NCBI RefSeq assembly: GCF_016901135.1
Contig: NZ_JAFEVL010000010.1
Coordinates: forward strand, 124,001-188,000
Length of the DNA stretch: 64,000 nucleotides
Source: Martinezella lusitana
Lineage (GTDB): Bacteria; Pseudomonadota; Alphaproteobacteria; Rhizobiales; Rhizobiaceae
Reading direction: 5' to 3'
Position numbers and translations under genes: made by a program. This document shows, piece by piece, positions 25,544-34,298 of the stretch (positions are counted from its first letter, which is position 1; each line of letters opens with the position of its first letter). Below the pieces are notes generated by a model that made no database searches, was not told where the DNA came from, and was given only the letters and a program-made list of their open reading frames with translations.

Positions 25544-26397
25544 GCCAGCCCGCGATGATCCATCGCTACAAATGGTATGAACTCGTCGGCATCTATGCCG
25601 GAATCCTGCTGTTCCTCACCTTCGTCCTGGCGCCCTTCATCGAAGGGTTCCTGGTCTCGCTGAAGCCGCTCAGCCAGCTTTTCTCCTCGCCCTACCGCTT
25701 CATTCCCGAAAATGGCTCTTTCGCCGCCTACCGGACGATGTGGACCAGCGTGCCGGGCTTTGGCTGGTATATCTTCAACTCGTTTTTGATCTCCGGTTCG
25801 ATCACCATCATCGTGCTGATCCTTGTGGTGCCGGCGGCCTATGCCTTCGCCCGGTTCGAGTTCAGGGGCGCCGGCCTGCTGCTCGGCGCCTTTCTGGCCG
25901 TCAAGATGTTCTCCGGTGCGGTTCTTCTGATCCCGTTATTTCGGCTCATGCGCTCCTTCGGCGTGCTCAACACCTATTTCGCCATGATCATACCTGGGGT
26001 GGCCTTCATCATTCCCACAGGCATCTGGCTGCTGCACACCTATATCAGGCGCATCCCCCGCGAGCTCGACGAGGCCGCCTATGTCGACGGTGCGAGCCAG
26101 TTCTATACGCTGCGTCGCGTCATTCTGCCGATCGCCATGCCCGGCATCACCGTGGTTGCGATTTCCTCCTTCATCGAGGCCTATGCGCAGCAGTTCATCT
26201 ATGCGCTCACCTTCAATTCGAAAACGGAATACATGCCGCTGCCGGTTGGGCTTTTTGCCTATTTCGGCCGGCAGGAGGTCGTATGGAACGAACTCATGGC
26301 TGCAAGCTTCGTCGGCATCGCGCCGGCGCTGGTCGTGATCTTCTTCCTGCAAAGGTATCTCGTCAGCGGTCTGACCGCTGGCGCGGTGAAGCAATAA
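25540..26397 (+). CDS. carbohydrate ABC transporter permease, MalG type
   Basis: This 285-residue partner permease has six membrane helices and the EAA loop D-E-A-A-Y-V-D-G-A-S-Q-F-Y-T-L-R-R-V near residues 175-192. It starts inside the stop of the MalF-type gene. Together the two proteins form the CUT1 channel. The binding-protein gene follows after 35 bp. A very long open frame continuing from another phase into the binding protein is incidental. Confidence 0.92.
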   Translation: MSQPAMIHRYKWYELVGIYAGILLFLTFVLAPFIEGFLVSLKPLSQLFSSPYRFIPENGSFAAYRTMWTSVPGFGWYIFNSFLISGSITIIVLILVVPAAYAFARFEFRGAGLLLGAFLAVKMFSGAVLLIPLFRLMRSFGVLNTYFAMIIPGVAFIIPTGIWLLHTYIRRIPRELDEAAYVDGASQFYTLRRVILPIAMPGITVVAISSFIEAYAQQFIYALTFNSKTEYMPLPVGLFAYFGRQEVVWNELMAASFVGIAPALVVIFFLQRYLVSGLTAGAVKQ

Positions 26398-26432
26398 AAT
26401 CAATCAACCACCAGAGAAACGGGAGCTTAAAC

Positions 26433-27662
26433 GTGACATTCCATTTCAAAACGGGGCTGCTTGCCCTTGCTTTGCTCGGCTCCACCGCGCTTGGCGCCGT
26501 GACCGCCCATGCCGCCGACAAGGAAATCAGCTGGATCTATTGCGGCGACAGCATCGACCCGATCCATGTGAAATATATCAAACAATGGGAAGACAAGAAT
26601 CCGGGCTGGTCCGTCAAGCCTGAGGTCGTCGGCTGGGAACAGTGCCAGGACAAGGCGACGACGCTGGCTGCGGCCGGCACGCCGGTCGCCATGGCCTATG
26701 TCGGTTCGCGCACGCTCAAGCAGTTCGCGGAGAACGACCTCATCGTTCCTATCCCGATGACGGACGATGAGAAGAAGACATATTATCCGGGTATCGTCGG
26801 TACCGTTACGTCCGATGGCCAGCAGTGGGGCGTGCCGATCGCCTTCTCGACCAAGGCGCTCTACTGGAACAAGGACCTCTTCAAGCAGGCAGGCCTTGAT
26901 CCGGAGAAGCCGCCGACCACCTGGGCTGAAGAAATCGCCGACGCCAAGACGATCAAGGAAAAGACCGGTATCCCCGGCTACGGTCTGTCGGCCAAGACCT
27001 TCGACAACACCATGCACCAGTTCCTCCATTGGGTTTACACCAACAACGGCAAGGTGATCGACGGCGACAAGATCGTCCTCGACAGCCCGGAGGTGCTTGC
27101 CGCCCTTCAGGCGTATAAGGACATCACGCCTTACTCCGTCGAAGGACCGACTGCTTACGAGCAGAACGAAATGCGCGCCATCTTCCTCGATGGCAAGGTC
27201 GGCATGCTCCAGGCCGGTTCGGGCGCTGCCTATCGCCTGAAGGAAACGAAGATGAACTGGGGCGTCGCTCCCCTGCCGCTCGGCCCATCGGCCAAGGGTC
27301 AGGGCACGCTGCTCATCACCGACAGCCTTGCCGTCTTCAAGGGAAGCGGCGTCGAGGACAAGACGATCGAATTTGCGAAGTTCATCACGTCGCCCGGTCC
27401 GCAGAGCGAGTACGAGCTGCAGGGTGGCGCCGGCCTCACGCCTCTGCGTCCGTCTCCGCTGGTCGATGAGTTCGAAAAGAAAGATCCTTTCTGGAAGCCG
27501 TTCATCGACGGCATCAGCTATGGTGGTCCCGAGCCGCTGTTCAAGGACTATAAGGGCTTCCAGAACGTGATGATCGAGATGGTCCAGTCTGTCGTGACAG
27601 GCAAGGCCGAGCCGGCGGCCGCCCTGAAGAAGGCAGCTGCCGATCTCGAGCAGTACAAGTAA
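26433..27662 (+). CDS. carbohydrate ABC transporter substrate-binding protein
   Basis: The 409-residue product starts at GTG 26433, 6 nt after GGGAGC. It has a signal peptide (L-L-A-L-A-L-L-G-S-T-A-L-G-A-V-T-A-H-A-A). The mature protein follows the family-1 binding-protein pattern (K-Y-I-K-Q-W-E-D-K-N-P-G-W, W-G-V-P-I-A-F-S-T-K-A-L-Y-W-N-K-D-L-F, D-G-K-V-G-M). It delivers the sugar to the two permeases encoded upstream. Placing the binding protein third, behind the permeases, differs from the common order. Expression may be set by the upstream dehydrogenase promoter. Confidence 0.92.
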   Translation: MTFHFKTGLLALALLGSTALGAVTAHAADKEISWIYCGDSIDPIHVKYIKQWEDKNPGWSVKPEVVGWEQCQDKATTLAAAGTPVAMAYVGSRTLKQFAENDLIVPIPMTDDEKKTYYPGIVGTVTSDGQQWGVPIAFSTKALYWNKDLFKQAGLDPEKPPTTWAEEIADAKTIKEKTGIPGYGLSAKTFDNTMHQFLHWVYTNNGKVIDGDKIVLDSPEVLAALQAYKDITPYSVEGPTAYEQNEMRAIFLDGKVGMLQAGSGAAYRLKETKMNWGVAPLPLGPSAKGQGTLLITDSLAVFKGSGVEDKTIEFAKFITSPGPQSEYELQGGAGLTPLRPSPLVDEFEKKDPFWKPFIDGISYGGPEPLFKDYKGFQNVMIEMVQSVVTGKAEPAAALKKAAADLEQYK

Positions 27663-27746
27663 GATCGCAAATCGCCGGGCCGTGCGCATCGCGCGCGGCC
27701 TTTCGAGCCCTGCACGCACAATGGCGGCGCCGCGCGGAGACAGAGT

Positions 27747-28880
27747 TTGGGAAAGCTGCACCTTCATCAGGTCAAGAAATTCTATGGTCATTTCGAGGTC
27801 ATCAAGGGCGTCGAGCTCGACGTTACGGACGGCGAGTTCATCGTCTTCGTTGGCCCCTCCGGCTGCGGCAAGTCGACCCTGCTGCGGATGATCGCCGGCC
27901 TTGACGAGGTGACCAGCGGTGACATCATGATTGATGGTGCCCGCGTCAACGATCTGGCGCCCGTCAAGCGCGGCATTGCCATGGTCTTCCAGTCCTATGC
28001 CCTTTATCCGCATATGACGGTATTTGAGAACATCGCCTTTCCCTTGCGTGTCGAGAGCATGCCGGAAGACAAGCTCAAGGCCAAGGTCGAGCATGCCGCC
28101 CGCATCCTGCATCTCGATCAGCGTCTGCAGCAGAAGCCGGGCATGTTGTCCGGCGGCCAGCGCCAGCGCGTCGCCATCGGCCGCGCGATCGTCCGCGAGC
28201 CGAAGATCTTCCTCTTCGACGAGCCCTTGTCGAACCTCGATGCCGCTCTGCGCGCCGATATGCGCATCGAGCTGGCGAAGCTGCATCATCAGTTGCAGGC
28301 GACCATGATCTACGTGACCCACGACCAGATCGAAGCCATGACCATGGCCGACCGGATCGTCGTCCTCAATGCCGGCGAGATATCGCAGGTCGGCGAGCCG
28401 CTGGAGCTCTATCACAAGCCGGCGAATACATTCGTCGCCCGCTTCATCGGCAATCCCAAGATGAACTTTCTGCCCGTAACCTGCACTGACGTCAGCGAGG
28501 CCGGCGTGGAGATAGACTATAAGGGTCAGAAGGCGCTGTTGCCGGTGACGCCGCGTCAGGATGCGGTCGGCAAGGCCCTCACGCTGGGCATCCGGCCGGA
28601 GCATGTCCAGCTCGGCGGCGGCGAGCTGACATTGACCATCGTGCCGACCGTCGTCGAGCATCTGGGTGCGCAGACCGTTGCCTACGCTGCCGCCGAGGGT
28701 GTCGACGAGAATTTCTGCGCCACGCTGCCGGGCAGTGCCGCCATCCGCCTGGAGGCACCGCTCAAGACCGGCATGCGTTTCGCCGATTGCCATCTGTTCG
28801 ATGAAAGCGGCATGGCTTTCGAGCGTAGGGTGGAACTGACCGATATCGACATGGACTTGCTGAACTCTGCTTCAGTGTGA
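27747..28880 (+). CDS. carbohydrate ABC transporter ATP-binding protein (MalK/UgpC type)
   Basis: The 377-residue ATPase has Walker [10 protein letters not shown] (about 36-44), Q-loop F-Q-S-Y-A-L-Y-P-H, signature L-S-G-G-Q-R-Q-R, Walker [13 protein letters not shown] and H-loop T-H-D-Q. It ends in a C-terminal TOBE domain with G-I-R-P-E-H. It powers the importer encoded just upstream. The best start is TTG 27747 with CGGAGA 7-8 nt before; an ATG at 27721 is out of frame. The weak start fits a subunit needed in low amounts. It closes the operon and is followed by dispersed repeats. Confidence 0.92.
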   Translation: MGKLHLHQVKKFYGHFEVIKGVELDVTDGEFIVFVGPSGCGKSTLLRMIAGLDEVTSGDIMIDGARVNDLAPVKRGIAMVFQSYALYPHMTVFENIAFPLRVESMPEDKLKAKVEHAARILHLDQRLQQKPGMLSGGQRQRVAIGRAIVREPKIFLFDEPLSNLDAALRADMRIELAKLHHQLQATMIYVTHDQIEAMTMADRIVVLNAGEISQVGEPLELYHKPANTFVARFIGNPKMNFLPVTCTDVSEAGVEIDYKGQKALLPVTPRQDAVGKALTLGIRPEHVQLGGGELTLTIVPTVVEHLGAQTVAYAAAEGVDENFCATLPGSAAIRLEAPLKTGMRFADCHLFDESGMAFERRVELTDIDMDLLNSASV

Positions 28881-28897
28881 AAGGTCCCTCGGGGCCG

Positions 28898-29120
28898 CCT
28901 CGTCCTTCGAGGCTCCGCCCCCCTTCGACAAGCTCAGGGCGCTGCGCACCTCAGGATGAGGCGGAGCGAGCCAGCGCTATGACAAAATAGCAGTCGAGCG
29001 ATTAACTTTCCCGTCGCCGGACGGGAAAGGATCAGCTCTCCTAGTGAGGTGCGTAGATCGCGAGGCGTGAGGACTAGCCCTCATGGTGAGAAGGCCCATA
29101 GGGCCGTCTCACCATGAGGG
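28898..29120. repeat. cluster of dispersed palindromic repeats
   Basis: Two elements are seen. At about 28898-28962 CCTCGTCCTTCGAGG is followed by CACCTCAGGATGAGG, a repeat type common in rhizobial intergenic DNA. At 29078-29120 CCCTCATGGTGAG and CTCACCATGAGGG are a perfect 13-bp inverted pair with a 17-nt spacer, related to 9466-9508. They fill the space between convergent operons (stop at 28880, minus-strand stop at 29140) and may act as bidirectional terminators. Confidence 0.65.
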
Positions 29121-29139
29121 CGGGTTGGTGCTGAAGCCG

Positions 29140-30243
29140 TTACCAGACTAGGCCGCGCGCAGCCACATCCTCGACGCGCGTGACGATACCGTCGCGGTGA
29201 AACACCATCTGATCGAACAGGTTGGACACGACGCAGGTATGGTTTGGGATGATGCGGATCTTGTCGCCGATCTGCGGGCGCGGACCGGTGCAATTGGATA
29301 GATCGATGACGCCGTGTTCTTCCGAAAGGCCCTTGATCACGGCTTCCGGATAGTCGACCACCTGGCCATAATCAGCAAAGCCGAGGAGATCGGAGGTGAG
29401 CGCCTTCGAGCCGGCATCGATGACGGCGCGGTCTTCCGTCGGCCGCGAGACGACGGTGGCGAGGATATGCATTGCGCAATCTTCCTCGCGGCAATGGCCT
29501 GCACGCACCATCGATCTGTCATTGTAGATATAGGTTCCGGCGCGATGCTCGGTGGCCGCCGTCACGAGATGCGCTTCGAACAGGCTCGGCGTGCCGCCGT
29601 TGCTGACGATCGGGCATTCGATGTTCTCGCCCTTCAGCAACGCGACGGCTTCGGCGAGGAACGCCTGTGTTCCGGCAGCATTGTTCGGCTTCGGATAGCT
29701 CATCAAGCCGCCGAAGACGAGGCCCTGTTTGCCGGCGATATGCTTGCCGAGCGCAGCAGCTTCGGCTGGCGATTGCACGCCGCAGCGCGCCCCGCCGGTG
29801 TCGCATTCCACCAGCACGGTCAGCGGTCTGCGTTTAGCGAACCAGGCAGAGAGCCCATCGACGGTGACGGTGCTGTCGGCCACGACCTTCAAGCCGGAAA
29901 TGCGATCGTTCAAGGCCGAGAGGCGAACGAGCTTTTCGGGGCCGAGAATATTGAAGGTGATCAGGATATCCTCGAAGCCCGCATCGGCGAAGGCTTCCGC
30001 CTCGGTGATCTTCTGGCAATTGATGCCCTTGGCGCCGGCGGCCACCTGGGCGCGGGCAAGCGCCGGAATCTTGTGCGTCTTGATATGCGGCCGGAAGTTC
30101 AAGCCGTTCGCATCCATGTAGGACTGCACGCGGGCTATATTCGCCGCCAGCCGCTCTTCGTCGATGATCGGACGCGGCGTCGAAATTCTGTCGATCCGGT
30201 CGCCGGGCTTGGGGCTGATTTCGAGCGCAATATCATGTGCCAT
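29140..30243 (-). CDS. D-serine dehydratase / D-threonine aldolase-like PLP enzyme (DSD1 family)
   Basis: The 367-residue protein has an alanine-racemase-type PLP barrel with the Schiff-base Lys in R-P-H-I-K-T-H-K near residue 50. Its C-terminal domain carries N-H-T-C, the His/Cys metal-site pair typical of DSD1 and D-threonine aldolases. Members act on D-3-hydroxy amino acids. I chose ATG 30243, with GGAAAG upstream, because it is one base after the TGA of the preceding M81 gene. A longer frame from 30381 would overlap that gene. It is the last gene of a three-gene minus-strand unit. Confidence 0.85.
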   Translation of the reverse strand: MAHDIALEISPKPGDRIDRISTPRPIIDEERLAANIARVQSYMDANGLNFRPHIKTHKIPALARAQVAAGAKGINCQKITEAEAFADAGFEDILITFNILGPEKLVRLSALNDRISGLKVVADSTVTVDGLSAWFAKRRPLTVLVECDTGGARCGVQSPAEAAALGKHIAGKQGLVFGGLMSYPKPNNAAGTQAFLAEAVALLKGENIECPIVSNGGTPSLFEAHLVTAATEHRAGTYIYNDRSMVRAGHCREEDCAMHILATVVSRPTEDRAVIDAGSKALTSDLLGFADYGQVVDYPEAVIKGLSEEHGVIDLSNCTGPRPQIGDKIRIIPNHTCVVSNLFDQMVFHRDGIVTRVEDVAARGLVW

Positions 30244-30244
30244 C

Positions 30245-31720
30245 TCAGGCTTCTTTCCGTTCTTCCGCATGAGGGTCGGCCACCATCGGCCAGATATCTT
30301 TCCGCGCGCGCCGATAGGGCGTGCGGGCCGGATTGTTCGGATAGGGCGTTCCGGCGGAGCAGTAAAGGATCTCCGAGGCAATCCTGGAGAAGGACGCGTA
30401 GAAATGATTGGTCGATTTGATGACCAGGATCTTCTTGGCCGTCGGATCGATGCCCATCACGGAGAAGAGGCTCGGATCGAAGCTCTGCGCGCGCGTCGAA
30501 TTGAGGATGATGTCGATGCCGTCGAGCTGGATATGCGCGGCGTCGCCAAAGGGGGCGAAGCTTTCGCCGAAGCGCATCTCGGCACTGGCGACGAGGCTGA
30601 TGATCTTGACGAGGCCGTCGATGGGATTGCCCGTGCCCGGCGCAGATTTCGCGCCGAACCGCAGCGGAATTTCCGCGCCTTCGCCGGCCGCCATGCAGAT
30701 CTGCACCGCCATCGGATCCCAGATCGTGCCGATCGCCGTGTCGGTGGCGCCGCGGTCGAGCAGTTCCTGAAGAATGACGGTCGCATCACCAGCCGTGCCG
30801 CCGCCAGGATTGTCCCAGAGGTCGGCAATGACGACAGGTCCTGATGTCGCCGCCATGGCCTGGCTCACCGCCTGTTTCTCGTCGATCTGCGGCATGATGA
30901 ACGTGCCGCGCTTGGAGAAGAGCTCCAGCCCGAGAGTGCGCGCGATCGCAGAGCCCTTGTCCGGCTTGCTATTGGTCACGACAAGCAGCTTCGTGCCCAT
31001 CTCAGGCACGTCGCCGGCCATGAAACCATGAATGACCGATATCGACAGGATATCCGCATCGCTCTTTTCCATCGCCATGATCTTGTCGACGAAGGAGCGC
31101 ATCGGCTCTCGCGATGTTGGAAAGACATCGATCATGCGGCAATCGAACACGGACATAGCCGGTTTTACGCGGCCTTCCAGCGTATCGACGGCAATACGCC
31201 AGAGGTCCTCGGCGCGGTCGACGAAATCGGTGTGCGGGAATTCCTTGAAATAGACGAAGAGATCCGCCGCAGTCAGGCGCTTGGTGGTCAGATGGCTGTG
31301 CGGGTCGAGTTCGGCGCAGACAAGAATGTCCGGCCCGACGATCTCGCGGACCCGGGACAGGAAGTCGCCCTCGGTGTCCTCATAGCCGTCCGCAACCATG
31401 GCGCCGTGCAGGCCAAGCACGACGGCATCGACCGGCATGGCCGCATGAAGCTGATCGAGAATCTCGTCCCGCAGGTCCTCATAGGTCCGGCGGTTCACCA
31501 GGCCGGCAGGATCGGCCCATGTAGCCGTGCCTTCGATCAGTTCCCAGCCCTTTTGGGCGGCAACGCGCCGTCCCACAGTGATCGGTGCGGAACAGAGTGT
31601 CGGCGTTTCCGGATGCATGCCTGGCGGCGCATAGAGGGAAGCCTCGAAGGCGCGCCGGTCGATACAGATCGGGGAGAAGGTATTCGTCTCGGTCGCGAAT
31701 GCCGCAGTGAAAATGCGCAA
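30245..31720 (-). CDS. M81-family (MlrC-like) metallopeptidase
   Basis: The 491-residue protein begins M-R-I-F-T-A-A-F-A-T-E-T-N-T-F-S-P, the typical MlrC start, and contains the L-H-G-A-M-V-A-D-G-Y-E-D-T-E-G-D region near residues 105-120 and D-L-H/D-P-H-S-H-like metal ligands (E-L-D-P-H-S-H-L-T). MlrC is known from microcystin breakdown, but most homologues sit in rhizobial solute-catabolism operons with unknown substrates. It lies 11 bp downstream of the NTF2-like gene and one base upstream of the DSD1-like gene, so the three are co-transcribed. Confidence 0.87.
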   Translation of the reverse strand: MRIFTAAFATETNTFSPICIDRRAFEASLYAPPGMHPETPTLCSAPITVGRRVAAQKGWELIEGTATWADPAGLVNRRTYEDLRDEILDQLHAAMPVDAVVLGLHGAMVADGYEDTEGDFLSRVREIVGPDILVCAELDPHSHLTTKRLTAADLFVYFKEFPHTDFVDRAEDLWRIAVDTLEGRVKPAMSVFDCRMIDVFPTSREPMRSFVDKIMAMEKSDADILSISVIHGFMAGDVPEMGTKLLVVTNSKPDKGSAIARTLGLELFSKRGTFIMPQIDEKQAVSQAMAATSGPVVIADLWDNPGGGTAGDATVILQELLDRGATDTAIGTIWDPMAVQICMAAGEGAEIPLRFGAKSAPGTGNPIDGLVKIISLVASAEMRFGESFAPFGDAAHIQLDGIDIILNSTRAQSFDPSLFSVMGIDPTAKKILVIKSTNHFYASFSRIASEILYCSAGTPYPNNPARTPYRRARKDIWPMVADPHAEERKEA

Positions 31721-31731
31721 TACGGTCGCCT

Positions 31732-32232
31732 TTATTCCATGGGGTTCGGCAGGTAACCGGTAAAGCCGGAGATCTTCCAGCGCCCCTCATGCAGTCGGCA
31801 ATAGTAAAGTGTCTGCCATTTCATCACGTCGATGCCGCCATCCGACTTCTTCAGGCTGCCGTCGAATTTCTTGCGCACCAGCGCCGTGTCGCCTTCGATC
31901 TCGATGTCTTCGAGCGTCGTCGTGGTGAAAATGGCGGTGCGCGGATCCTCGGCAAAGGATTGGCCGGCGAAGTCGCGCGCCTGGCGCAGCCATTCCTCGC
32001 GATAGGCTGTCAGTGTCGGAAAAGCCAGACGCCACTTGTCTGGGCTGATTTCGCGCCGGCCGTCGATGCCGATGAAGCCATCCTCGACGAAATCGCCTGC
32101 TACCAACGACCAGTCGGCGGCAAGGAAAGCGTCGATGTCACGCGGCACGAGCATCTCCCAGATCGCATGCCTGGTGGTATCGCTGACAGGGAAGGGATTC
32201 ATGAAGGGATCACGCATTGTATCGGCCGTCAT
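31732..32232 (-). CDS. NTF2/SnoaL-like hypothetical protein
   Basis: I infer an NTF2-like alpha+beta barrel from residues about 20-160: D-I-D-A-F-L-A-A-D-W near the N-terminus, then V-R-K-K-F-D-G and W-K-I-S-G-F-T-G-Y-L-P near the end, where such proteins bind small hydrophobic ligands or act as isomerases. Length (166 aa) fits. It heads the minus-strand operon with MlrC and DSD1-like genes and is divergent from the RpiR regulator with a 262-bp shared promoter region. The function is unknown. Confidence 0.65.
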   Translation of the reverse strand: MTADTMRDPFMNPFPVSDTTRHAIWEMLVPRDIDAFLAADWSLVAGDFVEDGFIGIDGRREISPDKWRLAFPTLTAYREEWLRQARDFAGQSFAEDPRTAIFTTTTLEDIEIEGDTALVRKKFDGSLKKSDGGIDVMKWQTLYYCRLHEGRWKISGFTGYLPNPME

Positions 32233-32494
32233 TTAAATTCTTTTCATAATCTACGATTTTCACTGGTCAAATTCTGCTTTCTATGGTCACTTGTCAACGC
32301 ATCAAGAAAATAATTTGCAGGAATCGCATGATGTCCATCAAGCGTTATGGTTCCGGCCAGAGAAGAGCGGCGGCGAGGCGCAACCGCTCTTGCGCCATGT
32401 TTTGGCGCCGATGATGGATAGCCGGATTGAGATGGATTGCGTCGCTCATTAAGTATCGGACGTTCTTAAGCGCAGCAACGCAAAAGGGGGGCTG

Positions 32495-33358
32495 ATGGAT
32501 ATCTTCACGACCATGCAGGACGAGAGGGGGCGGCTTTCACAATCGGAAGTCCGCATCGCCGATATCGTCCTCAGTGATTTCGAATTCGCTGTTAACGCTT
32601 CCATCATCGAGCTGGCCGGCAAGGCGGATGTCTCGCCGCCGACCGTCACCCGCTTCTGCCGCCGCCTCGGCTGCGAAAGCTTCTCCGATTTCAAGGTGCA
32701 GCTTGCGCGCACGGCCTATGTCGGCATGCGCTATCTCAAGCCCGAGCCGAAGAGCATCGCCCCGGCCGATGTCGCCCAGGACATCATCACCAAGGCGCAG
32801 AATGCGCTCTTCCTGCTGCATCGCGGGCTGGATGTCGCGGCCATCGAGCAGGCGGCCAATCGGCTCGCCGGCGCCGAGATGATCTACGCCTTCGGCTCCG
32901 GCGGCAATTCCTCGATGATCGCCAGCGAGATGCAGAACCGTCTGTTCCGGCTCGGCCTGCGCATCACCGCAAGCTCCGACCACAGCATGCAGCTGATGAT
33001 GGCTGCGGCCGCCAAGCCGACGGATGTGCTGATCGGTTCGTCTTTTTCCGGCCGTAACGCCGAGCTGGTGCGCGCCTTCACGCTGGCGCGCGAGGCCAAG
33101 GTGCCGACCATCGCGCTGACGCAGAGCGGAAGCCCGGTGGCGCATGTCGCCGACATCACCGTGCCGGTCGATCTGCCGGAAGGCGAGAATATCTATCGGC
33201 CGACATCGACGCGCATCGCATATGTGGCCGTTCTGGACATTCTCGCCAGCCTCGTTGCCTACCGTATCCAGCCGCAGGCCACGGTGACATTGCGCCGTAT
33301 TAAACAGCAGCTCGTCACCCATCGCGACGGCGACGACCGCCAGCTTCTCGGGGACTAG
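32495..33358 (+). CDS. MurR/RpiR-family transcriptional regulator with SIS domain
   Basis: The 287-residue protein has an N-terminal RpiR HTH domain (residues about 1-77, containing V-S-P-P-T-V-T-R-F-C-R-R-L-G) and a C-terminal sugar-isomerase SIS domain (about 120-270, Y-A-F-G-S-G-G-N-S and G-S-S-F-S-G-R-N). SIS domains bind phosphosugars such as GlcNAc-6-P or MurNAc-6-P. The GGGGGG ribosome site before ATG 32495 is strong. The gene is divergent from the NTF2-MlrC-DSD1 unit and followed by an SDR gene and the GH20 gene, so it likely controls these as an amino-sugar or sugar regulon. Confidence 0.9.
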   Translation: MDIFTTMQDERGRLSQSEVRIADIVLSDFEFAVNASIIELAGKADVSPPTVTRFCRRLGCESFSDFKVQLARTAYVGMRYLKPEPKSIAPADVAQDIITKAQNALFLLHRGLDVAAIEQAANRLAGAEMIYAFGSGGNSSMIASEMQNRLFRLGLRITASSDHSMQLMMAAAAKPTDVLIGSSFSGRNAELVRAFTLAREAKVPTIALTQSGSPVAHVADITVPVDLPEGENIYRPTSTRIAYVAVLDILASLVAYRIQPQATVTLRRIKQQLVTHRDGDDRQLLGD

Positions 33359-33381
33359 GATTTAATCAAGGGAACAGACAT

Positions 33382-34158
33382 ATGAGCAGATCGGTAGCCA
33401 TCGTCACCGGGGCCGCGGGCGATATCGGCCGTGCCATCGCCAAGCGCCTGGCGGATGATCATGATGTCATCCTGCTCGTCGATATCGACGAGGCTGCCGC
33501 GCAAAAGGCGGCGGAGGCGCTGGGCACCGCAGAGCGCTTCGTTGCCTTCAAGGCGGATATAACAAGCGAAGCCGATACCGCCGAGATGGCGAAGGCCGCG
33601 TCGAGGCTCGGCACCGTCAAGACGCTGGTCAACAATGCAGGGGCTGCCCGCGCCGTCAGTCTGCACGATACGACGCCTGAGATATGGCGCGCCGACAATG
33701 CCCTCAATCTGGAAGCGGCGTTTCTCTGCTTCCGCGCCGTCGAGGACATATTGAAGGCCTCGAAAGGGTCGCTGGTCAACATCGCCTCCGTCAACGGCTT
33801 GGCCGTTTTCGGCCACCCGGCCTATAGCGCCGCCAAGGCCGGGCTCCTGCATTTCACCCGGCTGGTCGCCGTCGAATACGGCAAGTTCGGCATCCGCGCC
33901 AATGCGGTGGCACCCGGCACGGTGCGCACGCAGGCATGGGAAAAGCGCGCCGCCGCAAATCCGAATGTCTTCGAGGAAGCAAAGCGCTGGTATGCGCTTC
34001 AGCGCGTCGTCGACCCCGTCGATGTCGCCAATGCCGTCTCCTTCCTGGCAAGCCCGCTCGCCGCCGCCATCACTGGCGTCTGCCTGCCGGTCGATTGCGG
34101 GCTGACTGCGGGCCAGGCCGAACTCGCCCACACATTTTCACAATCCGATCACTACTAG
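33382..34158 (+). CDS. SDR-family oxidoreductase
   Basis: The 258-residue classical SDR has T-G-A-A-G-D-I-G-R-A-I-A (cofactor binding, about 10-21), N-N-A-G-A-A near 88, catalytic Ser before the Y-S-A-A-K motif near 155, and P-G-T-V-R-T. It uses NAD(P) on an alcohol or carbonyl substrate, probably a sugar given its neighbours. It starts 23 bp after the RpiR gene behind AAGGGA, so the two share a transcript. It is followed by a palindromic repeat and the GH20 gene. Confidence 0.87.
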   Translation: MSRSVAIVTGAAGDIGRAIAKRLADDHDVILLVDIDEAAAQKAAEALGTAERFVAFKADITSEADTAEMAKAASRLGTVKTLVNNAGAARAVSLHDTTPEIWRADNALNLEAAFLCFRAVEDILKASKGSLVNIASVNGLAVFGHPAYSAAKAGLLHFTRLVAVEYGKFGIRANAVAPGTVRTQAWEKRAAANPNVFEEAKRWYALQRVVDPVDVANAVSFLASPLAAAITGVCLPVDCGLTAGQAELAHTFSQSDHY

Positions 34159-34167
34159 AGTCGGATG

Positions 34168-34192
34168 ATTTTAGGTCTGTTCGACCTAAAAT
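34168..34192 (+). terminator. hairpin after the SDR gene
   Basis: ATTTTAGGTC and GACCTAAAAT are a perfect 10-bp inverted repeat with a 5-nt loop, ten bases after the SDR stop codon. It lacks a downstream T-run, so it may be a weak terminator or a transcript-protecting stem between the SDR and GH20 genes. Confidence 0.45.
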
Positions 34193-34219
34193 CTGAATCC
34201 GCTCTAGAATCAAAGAGGT

Positions 34220-34269
34220 AGAGCATGATGTCGTCCGAAAACCGCTTACACTTTTCGGCATCATGCTCT
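34220..34269. repeat. palindromic intergenic element before the GH20 gene
   Basis: AGAGCATGATG and CATCATGCTCT are perfect 11-bp arms; inside them TCCGAAAA pairs with TTTTCGG. This matches a common rhizobial intergenic element family related to those at 21764 and 42213. It sits 30 bp before the GH20 start. Confidence 0.65.
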
Positions 34270-34298
34270 GAACGCGCGTCGCCAAAGAGGGAACTAAG

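Noticed and set aside
25740..26432. 231-codon N-terminal extension of the sugar-binding protein
   Set aside because: It overlaps the MalG-type permease in another frame and would bury the signal peptide; GTG 26433 has a proper ribosome site.
26427..28793. 788-codon open frame on the minus strand across the sugar ABC binding-protein and ATPase genes
   Set aside because: It is antisense to two clear genes and contains no recognisable domain; high-GC codon bias keeps this frame open.
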